Assembly: GCA_950295325.1 (NCBI GenBank)
Contig: OX485803.1
Span: 75,905,554 to 75,969,553, forward strand
Source: Polytrichum commune
Taxonomy: Eukaryota > Streptophyta > Polytrichopsida > Polytrichales > Polytrichaceae
Length of the DNA: 64,000 bases
Direction of reading: 5' to 3'
Shown: positions 48,292-59,416 of the stretch, one piece after another
How the letters are laid out: every line of letters begins with the position of its first letter
How positions within the stretch are numbered: position 1 is the stretch's first letter
Translations under genes and position numbers: made by a program
Notes under the pieces: generated by a model
Databases searched by the model: none
What the model was told of the DNA's origin: nothing
What the model saw: the letters and a program-made list of their open reading frames with translations, nothing else

Positions 48292-48517
48292 CAATGATCG
48301 GGGAGAACCGGCAGTTAGTTACAGATGAACCGGTGGAGTTTGAGAATTAACCGGTTGAAGTTCAAGACTGTAGGAAAATTACCGATCAATTTAGAGGAAT
48401 TTATAGAATATACCCTAATTTAACAAAGGAAACCCGGAAGATGTCAACATGTAACCGATTGGACTTGCAAACACTAGGATCTCAACCGATTATGCCCAAA
48501 AATCTCCCTGATCACTG
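48292..48517. mobile_element. hAT-derived MITE, copy C (reference copy)
   Basis: 226 bp. Left terminus CAATGATCGGGGAGA, right terminus inward CAGTGATCAGGGAGA. Perfect 8-bp target duplication ATTATAGG (48284-48291, 48518-48525). Non-coding. Best-preserved member of the family in this window. Confidence 0.95.
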
Positions 48518-49132
48518 ATTATAGGATGCCAAGCATGATTCCATGCACTCATTTTTCTTCTTTTTTAACTCTACATTTGTTCTATACAATGATGACGTCA
48601 ACACTATGGCATATGTGGTGGATAGGGCGTTCAATTTGGGTATATACATAATTAATAGGGTTTTGGTCTTGAATATGTGGTGGATAGGATTTCAGGCATA
48701 TTTATGGTTCATCTACCTACAACATGCTTGAACCACAAAAATACTAATTTAAGGGACTCCAAAGTTCCTCCAAAAATGGACACTCTAGCTTGTCTTCACC
48801 CTATGGAGGGAGGGAATTATTGCATACGAGCGTACCTCTCATTCATCCAACATAATTTTTTTTTAAAACCCATAAAATAATATGAACTTCAAATGTTTCT
48901 AATTTTAGTAAATAAACATCAAGAACCCCAAACTAGTCTAGCCCAAGTCATTTGAGATGAATCGGCCACAAACCTAAAGGACATCAAGTTTTTATGTTGG
49001 ATAATGAGAGGTATGTTCGTATGTGATAATAATTCCCTCACTACCAACCATGTGGAGGTCATGTTTTAACTAGACCCCTTTACCTTGGTAATAGTATTGG
49101 GGGTCCAACTCAAGCAGTGGGTGTCTAGCCCT

Positions 49133-49345
49133 AGCTGTCACTACTAGGATTGTCATACTACCACACAATTCCTATTTGACATGGACAATCATTGCAATAT
49201 GATCTCATTTACATGGTCCATTCAATGCCACTTGTAGATTGCACTTGAGATACGTAAATCGGGTCATGTCACAATGATTGCTTGTGTCAAATGAGAAGTG
49301 TATCTAGGCCTCACAACTAGTACTAGAATTGTGCGCTTATAATTT
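49133..49345. mobile_element. CACTA-like foldback MITE, degraded
   Basis: Starts near CACTACTAGGATTGTC and carries the inverted arms gacatggacaatcattgcaatatgatc and gtcatgtcacaatgattgc...tgtcaaatgagaagtgt. The right end ctagtactag is only partly recognisable. Confidence 0.55.
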
Positions 49346-49887
49346 GACTACTTACTTATGTAGGTTTTTTTTATAAATAATAAACTATTACAACATAATT
49401 TACCTTACTAAAATCAAAACTGAAAAAAGAGGGAGCAAATCCCACAACACAAGGTGCCAAAATATCTCCAATATAATATACTCATCACATAAAAAGTGTG
49501 AAAACAACCATGGTCATTACAACATGACCCAAACGACAGATCTTTGATTGGAGGTGTCAGATTGGGTCACTGTATTGATTGCTTTGGGAGTAGCCCATTT
49601 TTGTGAAAACGTAGTCAGAATTGTTGTCACCGCGGACCCAAAATCCCAATACACTAAATATGATACTTAGCATCACTTATTGTTTGGAGTTACACAACTA
49701 CTATATCTTTTCACTATTGATGTCAATTTGTACCAAGTCAAGTTGTTAATGTTCTGTAATGTCCAAAACAACCAATGTGACATTTGTTGGTAAATATTTG
49801 AGATATGCAATACATAGATGAAAAATTCCATAATTCCAAATAGTAAGTGACACTATACATAATATATAATGTAGTAATAGGATTGTG

Positions 49888-50047
49888 CACTACTAGCCAA
49901 GAAACGTGAAGCCTAGAACACACTTCTTATATGACACAACAATCATCATCAAGATTGGACTCAACACATGTAAATGGGGTCATGTCATAAAGACCGCCTG
50001 TGTCACATGGGGAGTGTGTTCTAGGCCCCACAATATTCCTAGTAGTG
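49888..50047. mobile_element. CACTA-like foldback MITE, best copy
   Basis: Left CACTACTAGCCAAGAAACG..., right (inward) CACTACTAGGAATATTGTG. The next blocks pair as gcctagaacacacttc / gagtgtgttctaggc. The target duplication is unclear: flanks gtg and tga overlap by two bases only. Confidence 0.7.
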
Positions 50048-50065
50048 TGATGATCTGGAACTTTT

Positions 50066-50088
50066 GGGGGGGGGGGGGGGGGGGGGGG
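50066..50088 (+). repeat. poly-G tract (23 G)
   Basis: Uninterrupted run of 23 G followed by cgggcgg; the longest mononucleotide run in the window and a potential G-quadruplex. It may also mark an assembly-sensitive site. Confidence 0.95.
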
Positions 50089-50767
50089 CGGGCGGAGGCC
50101 ACGGCTAGGACATCCTCCGAATTGGAATCAGATGCTTATGCTCAAATTGCCCACCACTGACAACAGAACAAAATCTAAACTGAGAAAATGGTTACTGTGC
50201 ATGCATGTTGACATGGGCAATGCATGTAAGCACATTCTTCTGAGCCATTCATTAGAATCCGTCAAAGCTTCAGAATCACAAGAGTGCAATTTACAACTGC
50301 GCGATTGCTCTCATCAGGGATGCGAGCAAAAGAGCGCAAATCTTTCAAGCAGCTAAGGTTTGATGCTCAAAACAAGGCAATGTCATCAAAGGACTCATCT
50401 CTTTGAGATAATTGTAGTGACTCGTTATACCAAACAGTTGATCATGGTTTCATGTTAAATGCTGATGTGTTTGTAAAATTACATGCTTCAGTTTACAAGA
50501 ATATATCGGATACCTATATGAGAGCATTCCACTAGAAGCTCTACAGGGGTAAGCACACTCATCCATATTGTTCTTTTATCTGCACACGTATATATGATGT
50601 ATGACTAAACTATGATGATTTATGATTCAAGAAGCAGAAGCTAGGCTAAACCTCAAGCTGATGATGGTCTCTCAAGGGTTGGTGATACATTATGAAATCA
50701 CCGAGACACACATCAACGACAACTACCTGATGTAGAACAATGGATCGAAGAAGCTGGAGGCTAAACC
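50089..50767. other. P450 downstream region
   Basis: No gene recognised; would contain the P450 3' UTR on the minus strand. Confidence 0.4.
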
Positions 50768-53181
50768 CTAAACTCGCAATTCATACAGATGGGCAGGGAG
50801 GCGAGGAGTTGCAATTGCATGCAACGGGATCCTCTTGGGGACGGTGATACCGAAGATTTCGTCCATGTCGATGTCTTTGGGATCCTCTCCATCCGGGAGA
50901 GACCAATCGAAGGCTTGCAGTAATCGAGACAGACCTAACTGCACCATGATGGTACCCAGTGGCATTGCGGGACAAGATCGGCGTCCGGTTCCGAAAGGCA
51001 CCAATTGGTAATCTGTGCCACGGACATCAACTCCGCTGCCTACAAATCTATCAGGCTTGAATTCCAAGGGATCCTCGTACGCAGAAGGGTGTCGTTGCAC
51101 AGCCCATGCGTTGATGAACACTCTCGTGTTGGCTGCAATCTTGTAGCCTCCGATTTCGGTAGCTTCGTTGCTGAAGTGGGGTACCAAGAGTGGTGCTGGG
51201 GGGTGTAGTCGGAATGTCTCTTTTACAATGGCTTGAAGGTATGGGAGGCTTTGCAGATCGTCTTCGGTGACTACCCGGTCTTTGCCTATCACGTCGTCGA
51301 GCTCGTCTTGCGCTCTCTTCATGGCCGATGGATGTTTGAGGAGTTGAACTAATCCCCACTCCATCGTCACGGCCGATGTGTCTGTTCCTGCGCATATCAC
51401 CTCCTGAACACATGCACAGTGCATGAAACGTTTAAACAACCAAAAATTTGCACCTGATGTATTAAGGATTTTTCTTTCAATTTTTCACATGGATCCTGAC
51501 CTACGATCGAGAATCCTAAACCATGCACCCATTCATGTCACAAGTCTACAGGTTATTTTTCAGTTAATCACTTCACATCCTTTTCTTCCAATTCCCTCAA
51601 CCACTAACCAGCTAGGATCCAGGAATTTCGAACTTAAAACGATGGGAAGACTCACTGGAAGGGCCCTGAAATTCACCACATGATCTACCTCCATCCTGAA
51701 GATTGGGACAGAGGTGATGGATGATCATTAGGACCTCCTGAACAGCAGCACCACGAAAGAAATTCCAATTCTTATGGGAACAAGACTAGTTTATGGACCA
51801 ACTGAACGCATTCTTACATTGATCATAGCCTTGATGGTGCAATCCTCCAGCCTTTCAGAACCCTTTTCTTCACCGGGGAGGGTGAGCATGACGTCCACAA
51901 AGTCTCTCTCTGATTCTTTGATCTCTCCTTTCTCCTTCCTCTCCAGGTGCTGTTGAATGCACTTGTCCAGAAACTTGTCCATGCGCAAGTGGACGTCCTT
52001 CATTTTGGCCTGGTAGCCTTGCACATCGAAAGGCTTGAGGAAGGGGATGAAGTCACTCAAATTGAACACTCCCACCAGGTGCATGACGCCCACCACCAGC
52101 TCTTTAAACTCTATAGCCTCCTCCGTCGTTTCGGCATCGGCGGTGAAGTATTTTCGCTTCAACATCATCCGGGTCACCACATTCATGGCAGTGTCCGATA
52201 CCCTCGTCTGCATGTTCACAGGCTTCCCACCCTGTCCACACAAGACCAGCTGAACTTATAAGACTTCTTTTATAACACTTTCTTTTTTGTTGAAATTCAT
52301 GTGCACTAGAGGGCTGCGTGCTGCTGAGAATCACACTGCACGAACTGAACTTGCTCAAGATCAAAAACTAGGTGAGTTACTTGAAATGGTCACCATCGGC
52401 CAAAAACAAGAGACAAAGTTGCACTAGTTACCTGTTAGTCATCACCATTTCGAGTTGGCCAGGACCTTCTAAAAAGAAGAGCAAGGCTGAAAGTCTTTTG
52501 AAGTCATGTATAAAATGGACGAAAGTTGGAGAGTTTCAGTGGAGATCGAATGAGAGGAAAATAAAAAATAAAGCATTTAAAGGATAATGAAAAGAGGTTG
52601 AGAATGCAGATGGAGAAAGAGAGAAATCTAACCTTCCCGTTCCGGTAAATGTCATCGATCAAGTGGTCAAACTCGTCTTGTCGGATGGGTTTGGAGGAAT
52701 CCAAGCGTTTGGCAGTGAAAAGCTCCAGCACGCAAACTTTCCTCATGTGGCGCCAATGCGATCCGTAAGGCGACCACACGATGTCCTTCCTCCCATACAT
52801 GATGATCTCACCAGCCACATTCGGAGGCCTCGATGCGAAAATCTGGTCCTTATCCTTACATATTTCCTTCAAGAGCGCTGGGGAGGAGATGACCACAGTG
52901 CGAGAGCTTCCCAAATGGAGCTCCATAATGTCCCCATACTTCTTAGCCATCTCGTAGAAATTGCGGTGCGGGAGAGTGCCAACGAGTGACAAGTTTCCCA
53001 GCACCGGCCAGATGGGGAACGGCCCTGGTGGCTTCTTGGGGTTCAGATGATGCAACACCTTCATTGCGTAGCTGGTTGTGAAGAGCACCACGATTGTCAC
53101 TCCCACCCGAACAAGCCATTGCTGCCAACTTCCCTCCGCAATTGCCTTCAAGGCATCCGCCACCGAGGAGCTGTCCATCAT
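50768..53181 (-). CDS. cytochrome P450, CYP71-clan type, three exons
   Basis: Haem monooxygenase of 532 residues, probably anchored to the ER. Exons: 53181-52633, 52231-51818 and 51403-50768, all phase 0 with gt/ag borders (AAG|gttaga, cag|GGTGGG, AAT|gtaaga, cag|GAGGTG). ATG at 53181, with a second ATG three bases later. An N-terminal hydrophobic anchor (VRVGVTIVVLFTTSYAM) is followed by the Pro hinge PKKPPGPFPIWPVLGNL. The I-helix oxygen motif is AGTDTS (326-331), the K-helix ExxR is ETFR, and the haem loop is PFGTGRRSCPA with Cys465. The usual Gly two residues after Cys is Ala. The C-terminus ATPRLPAHLYELRV resembles flavonoid/phenylpropanoid-type plant A-type P450s, but substrate cannot be read from sequence. 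Complete and undamaged. Confidence 0.94.
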
Positions 53182-53807
53182 CCTAAACCCCTCCAAAACT
53201 CCTCAAAATCCCACCACAAACCTCTTCAAACTTAATACCTCCTTCCTTTCTATCACACCAAACCTCTTCAAAATTTTGCTACTACCTCAAAAAATCTTCG
53301 AAATGCTACTTCTATCACCGCAAACCTCTTCAAAATCCTCCTCTGACCCCCAAAAACCCTGATCGCTTTTGCGTAACCTTCTAATCTCTGAGGTCTCACG
53401 CACTTGACCTACTCATGCCCAAATCCTTAATCTGCCTCTCCGCAAGGAAAGTGCTCCAAGATTTTGCACCTGAATCCTGACGAGTTATGGAAGACTCTCT
53501 GCAGCTGTAAGGCTTAGATTTGTATGACTGTGAGAGAATATGATGAGGCTTTTGAGTGCCTGCAGGTGGGGCCTTTCAATATGCAAGAAACGTCACCAAC
53601 TCATCTGTGATGTTTCGATGCGTCCAAAACTTATCTAACCCGACTCTTGAATTGGTTTATGTGCATGATCCCTGCAAGTGAATCGGAATCATTAGCCTTT
53701 CCGTCGTCTTCTGTCTGGACTCTGATGTTGACAAAACTTGAACAGTCCAGGCTAGCTAGCCTGCTGCCATTTACGTCGGTTTATAAGGTCGGCGTGAACA
53801 ATTAGCC
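53182..53807. other. P450 upstream region
   Basis: Contains repeated ctcttcaaa/ccaaacctcttcaaaa words (53200-53340) just upstream of the P450 start. No TATA box assigned. Confidence 0.35.
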
Positions 53808-53848
53808 CGCCCACACCTGCTGGTGGGAGGGCCAGTCGCAGGCTCCCA
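53808..53848. mobile_element. left half of a palindromic repeat split by hAT-2
   Basis: CCCACACCTGCTGGTGGGAG is the arm of the palindromic family seen complete at 58593-58660. The matching continuation (ccaccagcagggggccac and a gaacg...cgttcactg stretch) resumes at 57833-57925, right of hAT-2. Confidence 0.55.
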
Positions 53849-56800
53849 GTGTTTCTTTTTGACAAAGGGTCCAGCCTTTCATGTGACGGCCAATTTTTAC
53901 ATCATCGGTTTTTTGACGGGCTGGTCATATTTTAGCATGTCTTTTGACACCCAATTTTCCAAACTGACAGGTCCACAAACCCTTACTTGCATGCAATTCT
54001 ATTTTATCCACAACAACAAATAGTAGTACAATTTGGAACAATATGCAATCAAATCAATTCCATTATCTTGTTTCCGAAGACTTCAATGTCCATCACTTGT
54101 GATACAAAATTTCAAATGATGTTTTGAAGCACTCACACATAGAGGAGTTCAATCTAAGACTAGAATGCGACGGTCCCTCATATTTCTCCACTCTTGAAGA
54201 ACAGCTTGCCAATCAATCTCATTAGCACCTAATCCACATAGGGATACACGCATCAATGCATCCAATGTGTTCAAACGCAAACGTGATCGTAATGCACTCT
54301 TCACTATATTCTGCTTGGAGAATCCTCTCTCGCATATTGCAGTACTGGCTGGTATGACAAGCACTTTTTGCCACAATTTGATGAGGTTTGGCCAATTTGT
54401 CTTCCACTCCAAAGTACAACCACATAGTGACCATGCCTCATGGATAGACTTCTGAGGACATTCATGTCGAATCGTCTCCACAAACTCCAACATCTCTGCT
54501 CTACATGCATCACGATCATTTTCAGAAGGTACAAACTTCTCCATCAACCTTTCCAACCATACATCTGTTGCTCTGGTCCTATCTTCTTCATCTGCAGGGT
54601 AGTACTTTGGGCTGAATAGCTTGGCTGCATTAAATATTGGCAGATCCGGAAATCGTTCATTCAACGCATCAATGATCTTTTGGACATACTCTGCTGCAAT
54701 CAACTTACATTCAAGCAGTGTTCCTGGCCTTTGATCTATAGGATCATTGCTGAGTGGATAAAACACCTCTGTTCCATCCTCACGAGCAAACAACAACCTC
54801 ATATTTGGCACACTTTCCCTTAAAAACTTTCCCAAATTCTTAGTAGCCCTTCCAAAGGTTGGCCCTGTTCCACATAAGAAGAGTCTACGTAGAACTGAAA
54901 CACATACCTCAAGTCCTGATCCAATTGATGTGATGTCCAGAAGATCATATTGGAACTTCTTGTTCAACTTGTTTAGTTCACACAAAACATCAACGAGCAT
55001 GTGAAGAAGAAATTGGAACTGAAAAGATGTCATTTTCTGGTACCAGATTGGCTCTTCATCTTTGAATGCCTCTAAGATTGCAGGCATCACATGAAGAAGT
55101 CGCTCCATAACTTGACCACGTGATAGCCAACGTACTGAATGGAATCGTAATGGCATGTGGGAATCTCTATCAAACTCCTCTAACAATTCTTTTAGTTCTT
55201 TCCGTCGTATTGTGCTGCGCCCCATCCACTCATACACTTTGCTTGCAAATCGATCTAACACCAACAACTCAGGCAAATCTTTTGAAGCATCCGCTGCAGC
55301 AAGAGCTTCCCTGCAAATCACAATATATTCATCAAACAAACAAAACTATATATTTCTACAAAACAATATGTAAGGAGACTACTGCCCTACTATACCTGTG
55401 AGCAATGCAATGCACATTGACAAGTGAAGGCTGATCATTCCGAAGTCGAGTAGTAAACCCAATTCGAGAACCTATCATTGCGCTTGCTCCGTCAGTGGCC
55501 ACCGCAACCAATTGATCTCGATTCCAATGAAGTTTGTTTAGAACCTCATCAACTGCAGTGTAAATACCCTCCCCTGTACCTGCTGTTATTGAAGATAACT
55601 CCACAAACTGGGTGACAGGAACTCCACTTCCTTGGCCAGTCAAGTAACATACATACATAATCAAATGTTGCTCCAGTGTCATGTCGGTTGATTCATCAAC
55701 CATTAATGAAAACCCCGGAAAACCACGAGATTGTGTCAAAAGCTTGTCCCTAATGTGTTCAGAAATGGCCCATAAAAATTCCAATGCCGCATATTTAGAT
55801 GTGTAGGCACCATAGTCATCATTCACAGGCATCTCTGGTGTATGAAGATCTCTCAGCAATTGACAAGTATCTTCATAGCTCAATATTGACCTGTCCTTTT
55901 GAATTGTGAAATAGAGTATCTTCATGCAAGTAATAATTCTTGCATATTCTCTGTTGATCATATTGTCCACATGACGATCCATTGGGGCTCCACCACGTCT
56001 TCTGTCTCGGGCTTCCCAAATAGGTATAGATAAAATGTGCTCATGACTTCTTTCATGATCCTTAACAGAAGAATATTGCAATGACCTGCAACCTATAGTA
56101 GCCCATCTACTTCGAGAATGCACATGAATACAAGATGCACATTTCATCAACCCTAAGCTGGGACCATCTGCAGGTCTTAAATGCATCAACCAAGGTTTTC
56201 CAGTCTTCCAATTAGCCTTGAAAACTCGTCTGTATTCCCTCCCTACATTTCTCTGTCGAGGGGCTTGTTCCCTTGGGGCAACAAGCTCAGGGTCATCATG
56301 TTCAGAACTAGAATCACCACTAGAGTGACCAGTAGTAGAGCTAGAACTTCTGGAAAGCCTAGCAATACGGGGTGCTTGAGGGACTCTAGGAGGAGGTGAT
56401 CCGAAACTGACAGATGGGGTTACAGCAACAGGAGATAAAGGTGGTGTTCTATTCATGTTTAGTGCAGGTGGACCACCAAACATGACATTGATATTAAGTT
56501 GGCGTGTTGACCTGCCTGATCCACTTGCACCACTACGAGAATTCATTCTACAAACCACAAGTCCTTTAAATTAAATTAATGGAAATTTTGATAAATGAAT
56601 CCTCACAAAAATTCATAAGTAGTTCGAAACATAATACAATGCACCAAAATTATAGTGTTTCATAATAAACTAGTGCAATATGCGAAGTCGGAGGTTAGTC
56701 CAAAACTTCATGAGAGTTCACGATAATTAGTGCTCTAGTACTCTATTATTCTAAATTTTATTCACAATGCATAGTCTTCAAAATACACAAATCATGGATT

Positions 56801-57831
56801 TCTTTATATTGAAAATCTTGAAATAAAATAATTAAAATGACTGACATAGTGAAGAATAAACTTCAATTGAAATGATTACTTACTTCTGGACTTGTTTTCT
56901 GTAGCCTTAGCCTCCTCCACTGCTCACATAAATGTAATGACAAAACAACCCTGTTGTTCAAACACCACCACCAAAACAATCAGAAAATTATAGTAAATTA
57001 AATCAATAAACAATCAATTATTTACCAAGAGTACAGTAAGGTAGAATACTATAACTGAACTGAAAAAGAAAGCAAAGACTACAGTGAGAGACTAAAGAGA
57101 TTGCTAGAGAAGAGAGTCTCACGAATATTATTTTTGTCTGGCTACTCCCCGACTGCTAGTTCCCGACACTCAAGAGAAGCTGCCAGTGGGAATGAGTTCC
57201 ATGGGCCCGATTACAGAATGCATGCTTGCTACACTCTTACTATGAACTATTGACTTTCAAACGAAACAGTGACAATTGTCTGATAAATGACGTATACGAT
57301 CCAAATGTCCAACCTGTTGACCTCGAACAGATGGTCCAAACAATCCAACCCGGTTAAACCAGCTCCACGTACGCGAGGATTAAATTGGTCGACAAGTCGG
57401 CAGAATGTCCTCCTCAACGTGAGTTCCCAGCTTGATTTTCGTGACTAGAATTCTCATCAACGTCGCAGTAAGATTGAGTCTACAGCTTACCTGCATTATT
57501 CTAAACGAAAACCCCTGGAGCATGGTTGCAGTGAGACTGCAGTACCTTAGAGAGACACTGAGAAAAGAGACTGAAAGTGAGTTAGAAGCCAGCTTATGTA
57601 GTGTTGGGGTTGGTTGCTTCACCATTAGATTGCAGCAAAATGTTTAAATCTGAGTGGTAGCTTTGATTATCTGGATTATATTTTGGGAGCTGTCATTTGA
57701 CGGGCAAATATGGCTATATCTGTCAAGCGACGGATTCGAGGGTGGGGCTATCTGTCATGTGACTGGCTGGCTGCAAAGGTTGACTGTGATTGGCTGTCAT
57801 TTGGCATGTGACGGGTGCAAAAAGCAACCCT
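53849..57831 (-). mobile_element. hAT transposon (hAT-2) with intact transposase
   Basis: About 3.98 kb between perfect 8-bp repeats GGCTCCCA (53841-53848 and 57832-57839). Inverted ends: left (C)AGTGTTTCTTTTTG, right inward AGGGTTGCTTTTTG; the exact border is uncertain by one or two bases because CAG/CTG at the ends overlaps the duplication. Sub-terminal zones carry repeated TGTGACGG / TTTGACGGG words. It contains one transposase gene with an open spliced frame. Confidence 0.85.
54149..56546 (-). CDS. hAT-2 transposase, intact, one intron
   Basis: Cut-and-paste transposase of 770 residues. Exon 1 is 56546-55396, intron 55395-55311 (85 bp, gt...ag), exon 2 is 55310-54149; the split Arg codon AG|G joins HCIAHR to EALAAADASK. 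The Ser/Pro-rich N-terminus (SPVAVTPSVSFGSPPPR) is followed by a C2H2-like finger (CASCIHVH...HERSHEH), the catalytic Asp284 in MVDESTDMT and Asp352 in ATDGASAMIG, an insertion domain, and the dimerisation block AICERGFSKQNIVKSALRSR near the C-terminus. No stop or frameshift. The start is the first ATG of the frame. Same broad branch as hAT-1 but clearly diverged. Potentially active. Confidence 0.92.
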
Positions 57832-57832
57832 G

Positions 57833-57930
57833 GCTCCCACCAGCAGGGGGCCACTTTTCCCATGGTTTTCTGTAACGGCAGCGACTGGGCGCAACGAACG
57901 CCCAGCTCGCCCGTTCACTGTCACAATCGA
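57833..57930. mobile_element. right half of the palindromic repeat split by hAT-2
   Basis: ctcccaccagcagggggcc, then gcagcgactgggcgcaacgaacgcccagctcgcccgttcactg. These arms correspond to the family at 58593-58660 (cagcgaacggg / ccgttcactgctg). Confidence 0.5.
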
Positions 57931-57977
57931 CGACAGTTTACTTGCATTTCTTTTGGACTATTAGCGGCAAGTGAATT

Positions 57978-58172
57978 ACGATTGGGGCAAAGCGGCAGTT
58001 AGTTACAAAAGTACGGACGATTTTGAGAAATAACCAGGGGAAGTTCAAGACTGCAGGAAAATTACCGAGCATGTTAGAGGAATTTATAGAATATACCCCA
58101 ACTGAATAAAGGAAAACCGGAGGATGTCAATAAGTAACCGGTTGGACTTGCAAACACTAGGATCTTAAATGG
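57978..58172. mobile_element. hAT-derived MITE, copy D (right end lost)
   Basis: Reads attggggcaaagcggcagttagttacaaaag through to cggttggacttgcaaacactaggatct in the same order as copy C, then stops before the right terminus. Confidence 0.75.
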
Positions 58173-58300
58173 TCATCGTTCAAGTGTCATTTTTTGAGAA
58201 AAATGTCATGTAGTATATGTGTATGCATTGTTATAAACCAACATTTTGGTTATGGATACCCTAAATATGAAAATATATAAATATTTTAAAAACAAAAGAT

Positions 58301-58467
58301 GTGGAAGTTCAAGACTGCAGGAAAATTACCGAGCATGTTAGAGGTTTTTATAGAATATACCTTGATTTATCCCAGGAAAACCGGAGGATGTCAACGTGTA
58401 ACCGATTGGACTTGCAAACAATAGGGTCTCAATCGATTATGCCCAAAAATCTCCCCGATCACTGGAT
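58301..58467. mobile_element. hAT-derived MITE, copy E (left end lost)
   Basis: Starts inside the family consensus (gaagttcaagactgcagg) and ends with the intact right terminus (atctccccgatcactg). Sequence is closest to copy D. Confidence 0.8.
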
Positions 58468-58592
58468 CCGAAGGATCGCACGTTTTTCTCAAGTTTTATG
58501 AGTCAGAGTGGGTAAAGAAATTTTCGCGAAGGTTCCTGGGGCAAAAAAATTCACACACCTGCTAGTGGGAGGGCCGCGAGAGAGTGTAGACG

Positions 58593-58660
58593 CCCACACC
58601 TACTGGTGGCAGCGAACGGGCGAACTCCGTTCACTGCTGCCCACCACCAGCAGGTGTGGG
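58593..58660. repeat. 68-bp palindrome (foldback element)
   Basis: CCCACACCTACTGGTGG...GAACGG pairs with CCGTTC...CCACCAGCAGGTGTGGG. A half-copy (cacacctgctagtgggagggcc) lies just left at 58554-58575. Same family as the target of hAT-2. Confidence 0.85.
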
Positions 58661-58732
58661 CAGGGTAAATAACAACATTGAACTATATAGGTCACTGTAT
58701 CCCTGTAGGCAAATCATTGAACTGGGTTATAC

Positions 58733-58922
58733 CAACCGCCAGTTACACATGAGTCGGTTCTGTTTCAGAAACCCCCGGTTAAAGTTCCAGACTTCAGGAA
58801 AACTACCGAGTATTCAGAAGAATTTAGAGAATAAAAAGGAAAAAAATGAAAGATGTCAACATGTAACCGGTTGGACTTGGAGACACTAGGATCTCGACCG
58901 ACTATGTCCAAAAATCTCCCTC
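58733..58922. mobile_element. hAT-derived MITE, copy F (diverged)
   Basis: accgccagttacacatgagtcgg..., gatgtcaacatgtaaccggttggactt, ...caaaaatctccct follow the family order. Both termini are eroded. Confidence 0.75.
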
Positions 58923-59034
58923 GAAAAGCTGAGACCGCAATTTACTTATTACCCCCGTCAATGTGGTTCCTGGTGCAGGCTCCGCAACAGGAGCCGCCAG
59001 GACCAGCCTCCGGGCTGATGGGGTAGAACAAAGG

Positions 59035-59357
59035 TGATGAACGGATTAGTTAGTTACGTTCATTACTCATTCGATTGGATGAATTCTGTTAGAGATTAAG
59101 TAAGTTCTAGAATCACAGAAGTAGATTACTACTTTACCCGAGTGAATGAGTGTTCCGGTATCTTTGCAGATAGAATGTTAGAGCTAGAATGCTCAAGCAA
59201 AACATTGCAGTATTAGCAAGGTTCATACATTAGGCACAGGAATAGATAGAAGGCTATATTCCGTAGAATGTATTAGATAAGTGAGAAATAAAATTTTCTT
59301 TACACCAGATTGTTTCCTCGCACAGATACTTGTGCATTCTTCATCTGTTTTCCTTCA
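59035..59357 (+). repeat. Copia-2 left LTR (outer element)
   Basis: 323 bp, TGATGAACGG...TTCCTTCA, canonical TG...CA ends. An inverted copy of equal length lies at 60921-61243, differing at only about three positions. Confidence 0.93.
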
Positions 59358-59371
59358 GGTTATGGGCCCAC
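59358..59371 (+). other. Copia-2 primer-binding site (half-tRNA type)
   Basis: GGTTATGGGCCCAC directly abuts the LTR and is complementary to the anticodon-arm region of plant initiator tRNA-Met (GTGGGCCCATAACC). Confidence 0.85.
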
Positions 59372-59416
59372 TGCATTGAAACAATTCTGGAAGCGTGTCT
59401 ATTGTCATTCAACAAA

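Noticed and set aside
53847-57832. hAT-2 borders set strictly at CAG...CTG
   Set aside because: Immediate flanks then share only six bases out of register; the perfect 8-bp GGCTCCCA repeat favours borders one or two bases further in, although the ambiguity remains.
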